Notes: generated from the sequence alone by a model not told the origin. A stretch of DNA of 64,000 nucleotides from Rhodobacteraceae bacterium D3-12 (GCA_025916135.1 CP104793.1:2294001-2358000), one strand, 5' to 3'; counted from the stretch's first letter, positions 27,697 through 36,511 are shown. A program made the numbers and translations.

Positions 27697-28611
27697 TTAA
27701 GAAAGCAGCGAGATAACAACAGGCAAGGTGATCGCAGAAAAAGCAGTGCCATAAAGGACAGTGCGGGCAGAAAGCGGCACGCTAATCCCCTCGGCGCGGG
27801 CCATGACATAGACATTCGCGGCTGGCGGCAACGCCCCCATAATAATGGCCGTCGCGACCCAAACGGGATCAAAGCCAGTAAAAACCATGAACGCCAAGGC
27901 GACGGCCAATGGATGCACAATCAGCTTCACAACAAGACACGCCCCAAGCCTTGTATCCAGCGCGCGACTCCGGTTTCGCGCCAGCGTCAAACCGAGCGAG
28001 AACAGAGCCGCAGGCGCAGCGGCGTTTTGAAATCCGCTCAGGGGCGTGTCCAGTGCCGCAGGCAAATCCCACCCCGTTCGCGCAAACAAAAGCCCCGCCA
28101 GCGTTGCCAAAATAAACGGATGTGTCACAACTTTGCGCAAGGATGCAGCGAGGCGCGCAAAATTGCGAATTCCGCCGTCGATCATGGCGGGCCAAATGGT
28201 AAAGATCAGCAGCACATCAGCGCAAAAGACAAAAGCCGCAGGCGCCCCTGCCGCAGGGCCAAGAACAGCAACCGTCAAAGCAGGCCCCATGTAGCCAATG
28301 TTGGAATAGCTGGCCGCAAGCCCGAACACCGCCGGATGGTCCTCGGTTTTGTTGCGACGCCCGATCAGCCAGCCGAGCACAAACATCGCCCCGGTCATCG
28401 CGGTGGTCACGGCCAAGAACCCCAGCAGGCTCGCCGCGCCCGGCGGGACGACGCGCACCGATTGAAACAACAGTGCAGGCAAGGCGATGTAAAAAATGAA
28501 CGCATCCAGCCACCGCTGCTGTTCGGCCCCATGGCGCAACAGCAACTGAGCCGCAACTCCGGCAAGGATATACACAAAGAACGGCGCGATCAGTCCCAGA
28601 CCAACGATCAT
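27697..28611 (-). CDS. AEC-family (auxin efflux carrier-like) transporter
   Basis: Integral-membrane protein of 304 aa with about ten hydrophobic segments in two halves. Family features include FYIALPALLFQSV (about residue 40), an N-terminal carrier block, and the C-terminal half with FTGFDPVWVATAIIMGALPPAANVYV. The start MIVGLGLIAPF removes a 23-residue polar lead. Bacterial AEC members export or exchange organic acids such as malate or malonate. It stands alone on the minus strand between AraC and LysR genes; no operon partner identifies its substrate. Confidence 0.85.
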   Translation of the reverse strand: MIVGLGLIAPFFVYILAGVAAQLLLRHGAEQQRWLDAFIFYIALPALLFQSVRVVPPGAASLLGFLAVTTAMTGAMFVLGWLIGRRNKTEDHPAVFGLAASYSNIGYMGPALTVAVLGPAAGAPAAFVFCADVLLIFTIWPAMIDGGIRNFARLAASLRKVVTHPFILATLAGLLFARTGWDLPAALDTPLSGFQNAAAPAALFSLGLTLARNRSRALDTRLGACLVVKLIVHPLAVALAFMVFTGFDPVWVATAIIMGALPPAANVYVMARAEGISVPLSARTVLYGTAFSAITLPVVISLLS

Positions 28612-28761
28612 ACTATGACACTCCGCTGGCCTGTTCTGATAATCGCACCGTATTTGAGACGACTGCTGTTCATGGCGCAAGCCTATGAGCGATATGCACC
28701 GTTAGCACAAGTCTGCGCCAGTCAAAGCTGCTCATAGCCGGTCAATGCCGGACAAGGTCAG

Positions 28762-29664
28762 TCATAATTGCAGCTTCGGCGATAGGAACGCAGAGGTGAA
28801 ATACGACCGCAAAGCTTCTATCGCCGGAGTAAGCGGCGTGGCGCGGTTCAAAGCCAGCCCCACATCCATCGTCGGAATTTCCACATCCGTCGACACCGTC
28901 TCGATCCGCCGCCCTTCAAGCGACCAAGGCCGATACACCATATCGGACAAAATCGTCACCCCCTGCCCGTTCGCCACAAGCGATCGCACCGCCTCAACAG
29001 AAGAGGTGCGCAGCTTGATATTTGGGTGAGCATTGTTGCTATTCCAATACTTCATAGTGGAATGCGCAGCCTCATCCACCGTCAGCATTACATAGGGTTC
29101 GTTGGCGATCTGCTGGAGCGAGATTTCCTTGTCTTCGCCAAAGGGGTGCCCCGCTGGCACCCACAGACGGCGCGGTGATTTCAGCAACGTCAAAGTCTCG
29201 ATCCCATCGCGATGGATGTTCGAGGTCAACGCCACCGCCATGTCGATCTGGCTACGCAGCAATTGCTCCTCAATGCTCTGTCGGTTCAACTCGACGATGT
29301 TCAGTTCGATTTGCGGATAAAGCTGCGCCAGCCGCGCAATATGAAACGGCAGGAAATACCCCAGCACCGTGTAAGTCGCGGCAATAGTCAGGCTGCCACT
29401 GATGTCGGACGCTCCACGGTGGATATGATGCGCCGCCTCCACCTTATCGAGGATGTCTCGCGCCACGGGCAAGAATTCACGCCCGGCCTCGTTCAACTCC
29501 ATTCCCAAGGCGCGACGCTGAAAGAGCGTTACGCCCAAGATTGCCTCTAATTCACGCACTGATGCGGTCACAGAAGACTGTGAAATCGACAACAAACGCG
29601 CAGCCCGGCTAACTTGGCCGGTCTCCGCCGTGGCAACAAAGTACTTCAGGTGCTTGAAATTCAA
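28762..29664 (-). CDS. LysR-family transcriptional regulator
   Basis: A 300-aa LysR regulator. The N-terminal winged helix reads FKHLKYFVATAETGQVSRAA then SVTASVRELEAILGVTLFQR, and the C-terminal co-inducer domain begins near residue 90 (GSLTIAATYTVLGYFLP). The best start is the TTG at 29664 with GAAAAGGA 9 nt upstream, giving the common N-terminus (M)NFKHL. It is divergent from the LamB/YcsF-carboxylase operon, 131 nt away, and should control it in classic LysR fashion. Confidence 0.88.
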   Translation of the reverse strand: MNFKHLKYFVATAETGQVSRAARLLSISQSSVTASVRELEAILGVTLFQRRALGMELNEAGREFLPVARDILDKVEAAHHIHRGASDISGSLTIAATYTVLGYFLPFHIARLAQLYPQIELNIVELNRQSIEEQLLRSQIDMAVALTSNIHRDGIETLTLLKSPRRLWVPAGHPFGEDKEISLQQIANEPYVMLTVDEAAHSTMKYWNSNNAHPNIKLRTSSVEAVRSLVANGQGVTILSDMVYRPWSLEGRRIETVSTDVEIPTMDVGLALNRATPLTPAIEALRSYFTSAFLSPKLQL

Positions 29665-29795
29665 CTCTAAATTTCCTTTTCCAAAGCCGCCGCCATACAA
29701 TTATCTGATTTTTTAATAATGCATCAATAAAAAAATGAAATATCAATTTCGCTGCAAGCTGCCATCATGGATCACAACAACAAAAGGATGTGACC
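29665..29795. promoter_or_regulatory. Divergent LysR / LamB-operon control region
   Basis: Strongly AT-rich compared with its flanks. It includes the inverted repeat GAAAT-ATCA-ATTTC at 29737-29750 and a run of A/T around 29709-29736. LysR-type sites are usually short dyads of this kind between divergent genes; binding here is inferred. Confidence 0.45.
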
Positions 29796-30575
29796 ATGAA
29801 AGAGGTCGTCGACCTAAATTGCGACATGGGTGAAGGTTTCGGTCAGTGGGTGCTTGGCGATGCCCCTGACGAAGAGATCATGAAAATCATCAGTTCCGCC
29901 AATATCGCTGCGGGTTTTCATGCGGGCGATCCGAACTCAATGAACCGTGTTATCAAGCTCGCCCAAGCGCATGGCGTAGGGCTCGGCGCGCACCCGGGAT
30001 ATGCCGACTTACAAGGTTTCGGGCGCCGCTATATCAAGACCGACGCGGCAGAGCTGATCAATGACATCGTCTATCAGATCGGCGCCATCCGCGAATTCGG
30101 ACGACGCCACGGTGCCCAGTTGCAGCATGTGAAACTGCATGGTGCCCTCTATATGGAGGCCGCCGCGAACGAAGACCTGTCGCAGATGCTGGTCGACACG
30201 CTTCAGGCAACCAGCCCCACGTCGCTTCTGTTCTGCATGGGAATCTCCAAAACCTATGCCGCGGCCCAACGCGCCGGCCATCCGGTGATCCGCGAATTCT
30301 ATGCCGACCGGGATTACGACAATACCGGCTCCATCGTCTTCCGGCGGCAAGTGGGCCGGCCCGACCCTGAACAGATCGCTGAAAAATGCGTAAAAGCGTG
30401 CAAAACCGGCAAGGTGACCACGGTCGAAGGCGACGAGATCGAAATTCCGTTTGAATCGATTTGCTTTCACTCCGACACACCCGGCGCATTAAACATGGGT
30501 CAGGCCATCCGCGCCGGTCTGCAGGATGCAGGCATCCGGATCGCAACGGCAGCCGAAATCGCGAAAACCCTATAA
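29796..30575 (+). CDS. pxpA: LamB/YcsF family protein (5-oxoprolinase subunit A-like)
   Basis: A 259-aa protein with the family's hallmark opening [14 protein letters not shown], then [31 protein letters not shown] and [10 protein letters not shown]. The conserved Asp/Glu/His of these motifs form the presumed active site of a (beta/alpha)-barrel deacetylase-like fold. In E. coli and Bacillus the homologue is PxpA, which with PxpB and PxpC hydrolyses 5-oxoproline using ATP. Here biotin carrier and biotin carboxylase genes sit between A and B. The ATG at 29796 follows AAAGGATG; a GTG two codons upstream is possible. Confidence 0.87.
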   Translation: MKEVVDLNCDMGEGFGQWVLGDAPDEEIMKIISSANIAAGFHAGDPNSMNRVIKLAQAHGVGLGAHPGYADLQGFGRRYIKTDAAELINDIVYQIGAIREFGRRHGAQLQHVKLHGALYMEAAANEDLSQMLVDTLQATSPTSLLFCMGISKTYAAAQRAGHPVIREFYADRDYDNTGSIVFRRQVGRPDPEQIAEKCVKACKTGKVTTVEGDEIEIPFESICFHSDTPGALNMGQAIRAGLQDAGIRIATAAEIAKTL

Positions 30576-30602
30576 CAAGACCGACCAATAAAGGAGGCCA
30601 TC

Positions 30603-30839
30603 ATGGCTCATATCCTCTCCCCCGTCCCCGGCACATTCTACACCCAATCCGCTCCGGGTGAGCCGTTGTTCAAAACGCCCGGCGATGCCATCGCCGCCGG
30701 TGATGTCATCGGCCTGATCGAGGTCATGAAAACCTTTATCGAAGTCAAGGCCGAGGCCGCAGGCACCTTCAAAGAATATGTCGTGGAGAATGGCGCGGCG
30801 ATTGGCGCAGGCGAATGGCTTGCTGAGTTCGAGGGCTGA
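30603..30839 (+). CDS. Biotin carboxyl carrier protein (small, stand-alone)
   Basis: A 78-aa biotinyl domain with little else. The attachment lysine lies in EVMKTF (Lys near residue 43; the usual motif is EAMKM), followed by the second hairpin GAAIGAGEWLAEFEG. A strong AAAGGAGG ribosome site precedes the ATG. It lies 3 nt before the biotin carboxylase gene, so the pair forms a carboxylase front end. It lacks the N-terminal Ala/Pro-rich extension of the housekeeping AccB, marking it as a dedicated pathway carrier. Confidence 0.9.
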   Translation: MAHILSPVPGTFYTQSAPGEPLFKTPGDAIAAGDVIGLIEVMKTFIEVKAEAAGTFKEYVVENGAAIGAGEWLAEFEG

Positions 30840-30842
30840 TCC

Positions 30843-32210
30843 ATGCCAATCAAACGTTTGCTGATCGCCAACCGCGGCGAAATCGCGGTGCGGATCATCC
30901 GCGCAGCCAAGGCGATGGGTATTCACACCATCCAGGCCCATTCCGAAGCTGACGCCGACATGCTGGCAGTGCGGATGGCGGATGAAGCGGTCTGCATCGG
31001 CCCTGCCCAAGCGGCGCACTCCTACCTCAACGTCGACGCGATGCTAGAAGCGGTCAAGTCGACACAGGCGGATGCGGTCCACCCCGGCTATGGCTTTATG
31101 GCTGAAAACGCCGATTTTGTCCGCGCGCTCGAAAAGGCCGGTATCACCTTTGTCGGCCCCTCTGCCGACACGATCGACCGGATGGGCGACAAGGTGGCCG
31201 CCAGACAAGCTGCCGAAGCCGCCGGCGTGCCGGTTGTCCCCGGCTCAAAAGGACGGCTTGATACTGTCGACGACGCAGTCGCCGTAGCTGCCGATCTGGG
31301 CTACCCCGTGATGATCAAAGCCGCAGCAGGCGGCGGTGGCAAAGGCATTCGGATTGCCGACAGCGAAGCCGACCTGCGCAAAATGGCACCACAGGCACAG
31401 GCCGAGGCCAATGCAGCCTTCGGCGACGGCGGCCTCTACCTTGAGCGGGCCATCAACGCGCCGCGACATATCGAAGTTCAGATTATGGGCGATGGCACCG
31501 ATGCGGTGCACTATTTTGAACGCGAATGCTCCATGCAGCGCCGCCGCCAGAAGGTCTGGGAAGAAGCCGGTGCCTCCTGTCTCGACGAGGCGACGCGCGC
31601 CCATCTCTGCGATACCGCCGTGGCTCTGGCCAAGGCCGTCGGCTATGTCGGTGCCGGAACGCTTGAATATCTCTATGACAGCAAAACCAAAGAGTTTTTC
31701 TTTATCGAGATGAACACCCGAATACAGGTCGAACACCCGGTCACGGAAATGCTGACCGGCAGCGATTTGGTTCAGGAAATGATCCACGTCGCAGGCGGCG
31801 GCAAACTGCGCCAGTCACAACAGGACATCACCCGAAGCGGCCACGCCATCGAAGTGCGGCTCAATGCCGAAGACCCGGCCATGCAGTTCCTGCCCTTCCC
31901 CGGCAAAGTCGACAGCCTGCGCCTTCCCGAAGGCAAGGGCATCCGCTTCGACCACTTCCTCTACGAAGGCTATCAAGTGCCGCCGTTCTACGATTCCCTG
32001 CTGGGCAAGCTTATCGTCCACGCCGAAGATCGTGCCGCCGCAATCGCGCTGTTGATCACGGCTCTGGAAAAGCTGGAAATCGGCGGCCTCAAGACCACAA
32101 CACCCCTTCACCTCGCTTTGGCACATGATCCTTCCGTGCGGGCAGATGACTTTCATACGCAATGGCTCGAGCCTTGGCTGGCTGCGGGCAACCTCAACGC
32201 AACCCCTTAA
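30843..32210 (+). CDS. Biotin carboxylase (AccC-like)
   Basis: A 455-aa biotin carboxylase: N-terminal domain LLIANRGEIAVRIIRAAK, ATP-grasp loop MIKAAAGGGGKGIRI, catalytic segment FIEMNTRIQVEHPVTEM, and a C-terminal domain ending about residue 450. There is no fused carrier domain; the carrier is the preceding small gene. It carboxylates biotin with ATP and bicarbonate. The receiving partner is probably the AHS1/AHS2 pair downstream, since those domains form the carboxyltransferase of urea carboxylase. It is not the housekeeping acetyl-CoA carboxylase subunit, judging from context. Confidence 0.88.
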   Translation: MPIKRLLIANRGEIAVRIIRAAKAMGIHTIQAHSEADADMLAVRMADEAVCIGPAQAAHSYLNVDAMLEAVKSTQADAVHPGYGFMAENADFVRALEKAGITFVGPSADTIDRMGDKVAARQAAEAAGVPVVPGSKGRLDTVDDAVAVAADLGYPVMIKAAAGGGGKGIRIADSEADLRKMAPQAQAEANAAFGDGGLYLERAINAPRHIEVQIMGDGTDAVHYFERECSMQRRRQKVWEEAGASCLDEATRAHLCDTAVALAKAVGYVGAGTLEYLYDSKTKEFFFIEMNTRIQVEHPVTEMLTGSDLVQEMIHVAGGGKLRQSQQDITRSGHAIEVRLNAEDPAMQFLPFPGKVDSLRLPEGKGIRFDHFLYEGYQVPPFYDSLLGKLIVHAEDRAAAIALLITALEKLEIGGLKTTTPLHLALAHDPSVRADDFHTQWLEPWLAAGNLNATP

Positions 32211-32226
32211 CGACAAGAGGCAAACC

Positions 32227-33102
32227 GTGAAAACACGTTATACCTACGGTGGCGACGAACATATCTACGTCGAGATCGACGATGAAATGTCGCTGGATGC
32301 ATTTTTCAAATCGCTCTCGATGAGCAATGCAGTGCGCGATGCCAATATCAAAGGCGTCACAGAAATCTGCCCCGCAAACGCGTCCTTTCAAGTGCGTTTT
32401 GACCCTGATGTCATCGCGCCCGACGAGATGATGAAAAAGGTGCAGGAGCTGGAGCACAAGGCCGGAGATGCCGAGAAACGCCTGAAAACCCGGATCATCG
32501 AAATCCCGGTCTACTACCAAGACCCTTGGACCCACGAAACGCTCATGCGCTTCCGCGAGCGCCATCAGGATCCCTCGGGCACCGATCTCGACTATGCGGC
32601 GCGGATCAACGGGTTTGACTCTGTTGACGGCTTTATCGAAGCGCATCATTCGCAGCCGTGGTTCGTGTCGATGGTTGGCTTTGTGGCCGGGTTGCCCTTC
32701 CTCTACCAATTGGTCGAGCGCGAAAAACAGCTGCAAGTGCCGAAATACCTGCGCCCGCGCACCGACACCCCCAAACTCACGGTTGGCTATGGCGGCTGCT
32801 TTTCCTGTGTCTACTCCGTGCGGGGGGCTGGCGGCTATCAGATGTTCGGCGTGACCCCGATGCCAATCTTCGACCCCGAACAAAAGCAAAGCTACCTCAA
32901 AGACTTCATGGTGTTTTTCAAACCGGGCGACATCGTGAAATGGAAACCCATCGACCGCGCAGAATATGACCGCATTCTCGCAGAGGTCGAGGCCGACACC
33001 TATGTGCCGCGCATCGCCGAAGTCGATTTCGATCTCGAAGCCTTCAACGCCGATATGCCTGGCACCAACGCCAAACTGATGGAGGCACTCAATGTCGCTT
33101 AA
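32227..33102 (+). CDS. pxpB: AHS1/KipI-domain protein (5-oxoprolinase subunit B-like)
   Basis: A 291-aa allophanate-hydrolase-subunit-1 (KipI) protein. It has a variable N-terminal ferredoxin-like region. The conserved core follows: IIEIPVYYQD, GFVAGLPFLYQL and a glycine-rich VGYGGCFSCVYSVRGAGGYQMFG ending in the DIVKWKPI region. The core segment in PxpB usually reads PGGW.LIG; here it is GAGGYQMFG. Start is the GTG at 32227. It forms a heterodimer with the AHS2 gene, which overlaps it. Either the ATP-dependent 5-oxoprolinase partner of the LamB protein or a biotin-dependent carboxyltransferase half. Confidence 0.85.
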   Translation: MKTRYTYGGDEHIYVEIDDEMSLDAFFKSLSMSNAVRDANIKGVTEICPANASFQVRFDPDVIAPDEMMKKVQELEHKAGDAEKRLKTRIIEIPVYYQDPWTHETLMRFRERHQDPSGTDLDYAARINGFDSVDGFIEAHHSQPWFVSMVGFVAGLPFLYQLVEREKQLQVPKYLRPRTDTPKLTVGYGGCFSCVYSVRGAGGYQMFGVTPMPIFDPEQKQSYLKDFMVFFKPGDIVKWKPIDRAEYDRILAEVEADTYVPRIAEVDFDLEAFNADMPGTNAKLMEALNVA

Positions 33103-34063
33103 AGTCATTCAACCGGGCCTCTCGACCTCGATTCAGGATCTGGGCCGACCGGGCTATTTCCACCTTGGCATCCCGATTGGTGGCGCGATGGACCGCTTTG
33201 CAATGCGTGTCGCCAACATGCTTGTCGGCAATCCCGAAGGTGCCGCTGGCCTCGAAGTCGTGTTCATGGGCCCCGAACTCCTGTTCGAGTCGGACGCTCT
33301 GGTCGCTGTGACCGGTGCGACCCTCCCGGCAAAGGTTGACGGCGTTGTCCAAGACGGCTGGACCGCATTTGCCGTCAAAGCGGGCCAGACCCTGAGCTTT
33401 GATTTCCTCAAATCCGGCGCGCGCGCCTATATCGCAATCAGCGGCGGGATCGACACGCCCACCGCGCTTGGCAGTCGCTCGACCTATCCCATCGGCGCGC
33501 TCGGCGGCATCGAAGGGCGCAATATCGGCGCCGGTGACGTGATCCCCTTGGGCGAAGCTGACATGATTGAACCGGGGCTAAACGTCCCTGCTGAACTGCG
33601 CAGACTACCGGGCACACCGGCCGAGTTGCGCGTGCTTCCCGGTCTTTATTGGCACCGACTCACCCCGGCTGCACAGCAAGGTTTCTTTGATGACGACTGG
33701 ACCGTCGCGCTCGAAGCCGACCGCATGGGGTACCGCTTCAAAGGTGGCGAACCACTGGAATTTGTCGACCGCGAACAGCCCTTCGGTGCGGGCGCCGATC
33801 CTTCCAACATCGTCGATGGCTGCTATTCCTATGGCTCTATCCAAGTGCCGGGCGGCTTGGAGCCGATTGTCTTGCACCGCGATGCGGTGTCGGGCGGTGG
33901 CTATTTCACGCTCGGGGCGATTATCTCGGCCGACATGGATCTGATCGGGCAATTGCAACCGCATACCCCGGTGAAATTCCGCAAAGTGGACATGAACGAG
34001 GCCATTGAGGCCCGCGCCGAGCGCAAGAAAATGCTCGCTGCAGTGCGTGCCCACCTCGGCTAA
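33092..34063 (+). CDS. pxpC: AHS2/KipA-domain protein (5-oxoprolinase subunit C-like)
   Basis: A 323-aa allophanate-hydrolase-subunit-2 protein. It opens with the family signature LKVIQPGLSTSIQDLGRPGY, then GIPIGGAMDRFAMRVANMLVGN and AYIAISGGIDTPTALGSRSTY. The C-terminal half has RMGYRFKGGEPLEF and the final metal/carbonyl-binding segment VLHRDAVSGGGYFTLG. It overlaps the upstream gene by 11 nt, indicating coupled synthesis of a 1:1 complex. In urea carboxylase the AHS1 and AHS2 domains together accept carboxybiotin; in PxpABC they partner with LamB/YcsF. Both readings fit this operon. Confidence 0.88.
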   Translation: MSLKVIQPGLSTSIQDLGRPGYFHLGIPIGGAMDRFAMRVANMLVGNPEGAAGLEVVFMGPELLFESDALVAVTGATLPAKVDGVVQDGWTAFAVKAGQTLSFDFLKSGARAYIAISGGIDTPTALGSRSTYPIGALGGIEGRNIGAGDVIPLGEADMIEPGLNVPAELRRLPGTPAELRVLPGLYWHRLTPAAQQGFFDDDWTVALEADRMGYRFKGGEPLEFVDREQPFGAGADPSNIVDGCYSYGSIQVPGGLEPIVLHRDAVSGGGYFTLGAIISADMDLIGQLQPHTPVKFRKVDMNEAIEARAERKKMLAAVRAHLG

Positions 34064-34079
34064 ACACCAAAAAAACTGC

Positions 34080-34140
34080 GATCCGGCGGCTTGCTTTGCC
34101 CCAATCCGCCGGATCACACCCCTTGGCGCTTCTAAAGCGC
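34080..34140 (+). terminator. Tandem hairpins after the LamB-carboxylase operon
   Basis: GATCCGGCGG (34080-34089) pairs perfectly with CCGCCGGATC (34106-34115), and a second small hairpin, GCGCTT with AAGCGC (34126-34140), follows. An outer pairing, TTGGC with GCCAA (34124-34154), is also possible. No T-run follows, so termination may be Rho-dependent or the structure may be a processing site between this operon and the next gene. Confidence 0.5.
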
Positions 34141-34238
34141 TTCCTTGAAGCCAATCTGCATTTGAGTTCTGTTGCAACAGACCAAACATCTACGCCGGGG
34201 CAATGTCCTACCCCGCAAGAAGGAGAGCAGATCCCCAC

Positions 34239-35474
34239 ATGCCAGCCCGTTCCTCAAGCGCACATAAACTTGCCTCACCGCCAAACCACAAACGCCGTGT
34301 CCTTCGGGTTCGCGGAACCGATGTGACGCTGCTGGAAGAGGTGCGCAAAATGGCCGTGGCGGACCTCGGCTTTGACATCAAGCACGAGTCGCTCGACTTT
34401 CTCACCTGTCAGCACTTGGCGGCGGTCTCTCCTCAGGACTACGACATCTACGAACAATGTTTCCACAACCTCGACATCGTTTGGTATTGGGGGGCGCTGC
34501 AACCCATCGAGACCAACAGGATCAAGCAGTGGGACAATATCGGTGACCTCTCCAAAGCCGGCGGCATCAGCAAATACACTTGGCAGGGCCACGGCGACGC
34601 CCCGGTGCTCAAGCTATACGTCCAACCCGATAGCACATTGGGCCAGCAGCCGATGCCAACCATCAGCATGTTGCCAACCGCGCATAACGTCGACAGCTTT
34701 GGCTTTGATCGCCGCCTCTTCCGCGACGAACACCCCGAAGGGGCAAGCTGGGCGATGTTGCTCGACAGGCGCGCGCGTGGCCGCATCGCTTTGGTGGATG
34801 AGCCTGCAATCGGCATCTTCGACGCCGCCCTCGCCGCCGAGGCGAACGGCGATTTGACCTTTCAGGACATCGGCAACATGACGGTGGACGAGATCGACAG
34901 CCTCATGGCGCTTCTCGAAACCCTGCGGCAACAAGGCTTCTTCGCCGGAAGCTGGGTGTCCCCGGACGAGGCCGAGGCGTTCATTCTGTCAGACCGTGTC
35001 TCGGTCCAGAGCATGTGGTCGCCCTCCTACGGCAATCTGCGCGAGATGACGGGCGTGTTCTGCGAAAGCGTGCCACGAGAAGGCTATCGCGCGTGGCATG
35101 GCGGTGCCTCCCTCGCCCGCCATCTCAGCGGCGTAAAGCTGGACATGGCTTATGAGTATCTCAACTGGTGGCTCACCGGACCGGCTGGCGCGCTTATGGC
35201 ACGCCGGGGCCATTACATGACCAATGTCGAAGGCGTGCGCGAATATCTCAGCCCCGAGGAATGGGGCTATTGGTATGACGGCGATCTGGCGCCCTGCGAT
35301 CTCAAAGGACCAGACGGCAAAATTGTTGTCCGCGCAGGTCAACGCCGCCCCGGCGGTGCCTATCGCGAACGGGTCGGTCGGATCGCACTGTGGAACACCG
35401 TGATGGACGAATACAACTATGCCGCCCGCGCATGGAAGCGTTTCATGGCAGCCTTGGGAACAACCACAGCATGA
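34239..35474 (+). CDS. Polyamine-type ABC solute-binding-protein homologue lacking a signal peptide
   Basis: A 411-aa protein of the PotD/PotF-like extracellular solute-binding family, clearly related to the Tat-exported binding protein at 41023. Both share the YWLTGPAGA/YWLSGPPAI segment and the aromatic WYDG/WYEG stretch near the C-terminus. The N-terminus (MPARSSSAHKLASPPNHKRR) is polar and basic, with no hydrophobic core and no twin-arginine motif, so export is not supported. Its stop overlaps the GntR gene by 4 nt. A cytoplasmic ligand-sensing partner of that regulator, or an annotation missing a true upstream leader, are the two readings. Confidence 0.75.
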   Translation: MPARSSSAHKLASPPNHKRRVLRVRGTDVTLLEEVRKMAVADLGFDIKHESLDFLTCQHLAAVSPQDYDIYEQCFHNLDIVWYWGALQPIETNRIKQWDNIGDLSKAGGISKYTWQGHGDAPVLKLYVQPDSTLGQQPMPTISMLPTAHNVDSFGFDRRLFRDEHPEGASWAMLLDRRARGRIALVDEPAIGIFDAALAAEANGDLTFQDIGNMTVDEIDSLMALLETLRQQGFFAGSWVSPDEAEAFILSDRVSVQSMWSPSYGNLREMTGVFCESVPREGYRAWHGGASLARHLSGVKLDMAYEYLNWWLTGPAGALMARRGHYMTNVEGVREYLSPEEWGYWYDGDLAPCDLKGPDGKIVVRAGQRRPGGAYRERVGRIALWNTVMDEYNYAARAWKRFMAALGTTTA

Positions 35475-36511
35475 GCATGAAACCAACCAGCCCGGGCCAA
35501 GAACCGCTTTATGAAACCATCAGCCGCGTTTTGCGGTACAACATTCAATCAGGCCGCTTGCCGGACGGGCTCGTCCTGATTGAAGGGCCGATCGCCAAGC
35601 TGATGCAGACCAGCCGCGCCCCCGTGCAGGCCTCGTTGCGGATGCTGAACGCCGAAGGGTTGATCCACCGCTTTCGTGGCCGCGGCTATCTGGTAGGAAA
35701 CGGCGCAACCCCCCTCACCCCAAACCGCCGCCCCCTCGAAGAATTCGGCTTTGCCATCCCAGACGAGTCGCGCGCAGCTCTCGCAGTTCGTGGCACCTGG
35801 CAAAGAGTCTATGACAAGGTCGAGGCCGAAATAGCCGCCTGTCAGATTTTTGGCGAATTCCGGGTGATCGAAACCGAGCTGGCCAACCACCTCGGCGTCA
35901 GCCGCACCGTGGCGCGCGATGTTCTGAGCCGCTTGAACGAACGCGGCCTGATCCGCAAAGGGGCCACGTCGCACTGGCTCGCAGGGCCCCTCACCGCGCG
36001 CACTCTGCGCGAAAAGTTCGAGTTGCGCAGCATCATGGAACCCTCGGCCTTGAAACTGGCCGCCGAACATATCGACCACACCCAGATCACACAGGTCTGC
36101 GAACAGATCGAAAGCGGCAAGGTCAAGGACGCCGCCGAGCTTGAGGATGCGCTGATGCGCCATTGCCTTGGCCGTGCACCGAACAGCGCATTGGTTGAGA
36201 TCATCAGCAACAATCGCCTGCTTTTGTCGGCAACGGATAAGGCGCTCAGCGATCTGGGTTTGCCCGTCGATCCGGTCGCGCTGGATCAATACGGAACACT
36301 CTTCGCACTCATCAGGTCAAATCAGATCAATGCCTCGACCGAGTTTCTAAAAGAGCACCTGCGCACCCTCGCCTTCAAGAGCCTCGCCCGACTCAAACTC
36401 GTCGCTCTAATCCCCGAGAGTGAGTCGCTCCCCCTACCTCATCCGCGTATAAAACGGATACCGAATTCAATATCCATTTTTGATTTGGCAAATATTAGAA
36501 AATTTCGCTGA
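35471..36511 (+). CDS. GntR-family regulator with two winged-helix domains
   Basis: A 346-aa protein with two GntR-type DNA-binding regions. The first (about 13-80) reads ISRVLRYNIQSGRLPDG and LIHRFRGRGYLVG. The second (about 112-180) reads ETELANHLGVSRTVARDVLSRL and ERGLIRKG. A helical FCD-like domain follows (EKFELRSIMEPSALKLAAEHI). Ordinary GntR regulators have one winged helix. It is translationally coupled to the signal-less binding protein and lies just upstream of the potABC-type operon, which it presumably controls. Confidence 0.82.
   Translation: MSMKPTSPGQEPLYETISRVLRYNIQSGRLPDGLVLIEGPIAKLMQTSRAPVQASLRMLNAEGLIHRFRGRGYLVGNGATPLTPNRRPLEEFGFAIPDESRAALAVRGTWQRVYDKVEAEIAACQIFGEFRVIETELANHLGVSRTVARDVLSRLNERGLIRKGATSHWLAGPLTARTLREKFELRSIMEPSALKLAAEHIDHTQITQVCEQIESGKVKDAAELEDALMRHCLGRAPNSALVEIISNNRLLLSATDKALSDLGLPVDPVALDQYGTLFALIRSNQINASTEFLKEHLRTLAFKSLARLKLVALIPESESLPLPHPRIKRIPNSISIFDLANIRKFR

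Noticed and set aside
30603-32210. Housekeeping accBC of acetyl-CoA carboxylase
   Set aside because: The carrier is only 78 aa without the usual extension, and the genes are embedded in a LamB/AHS operon, pointing to a dedicated enzyme.
32227-34063. Calling the AHS1/AHS2 pair allophanate hydrolase
   Set aside because: That name is historical; the domains belong to urea-carboxylase carboxyltransferase and PxpBC, and neither hydrolyses allophanate.
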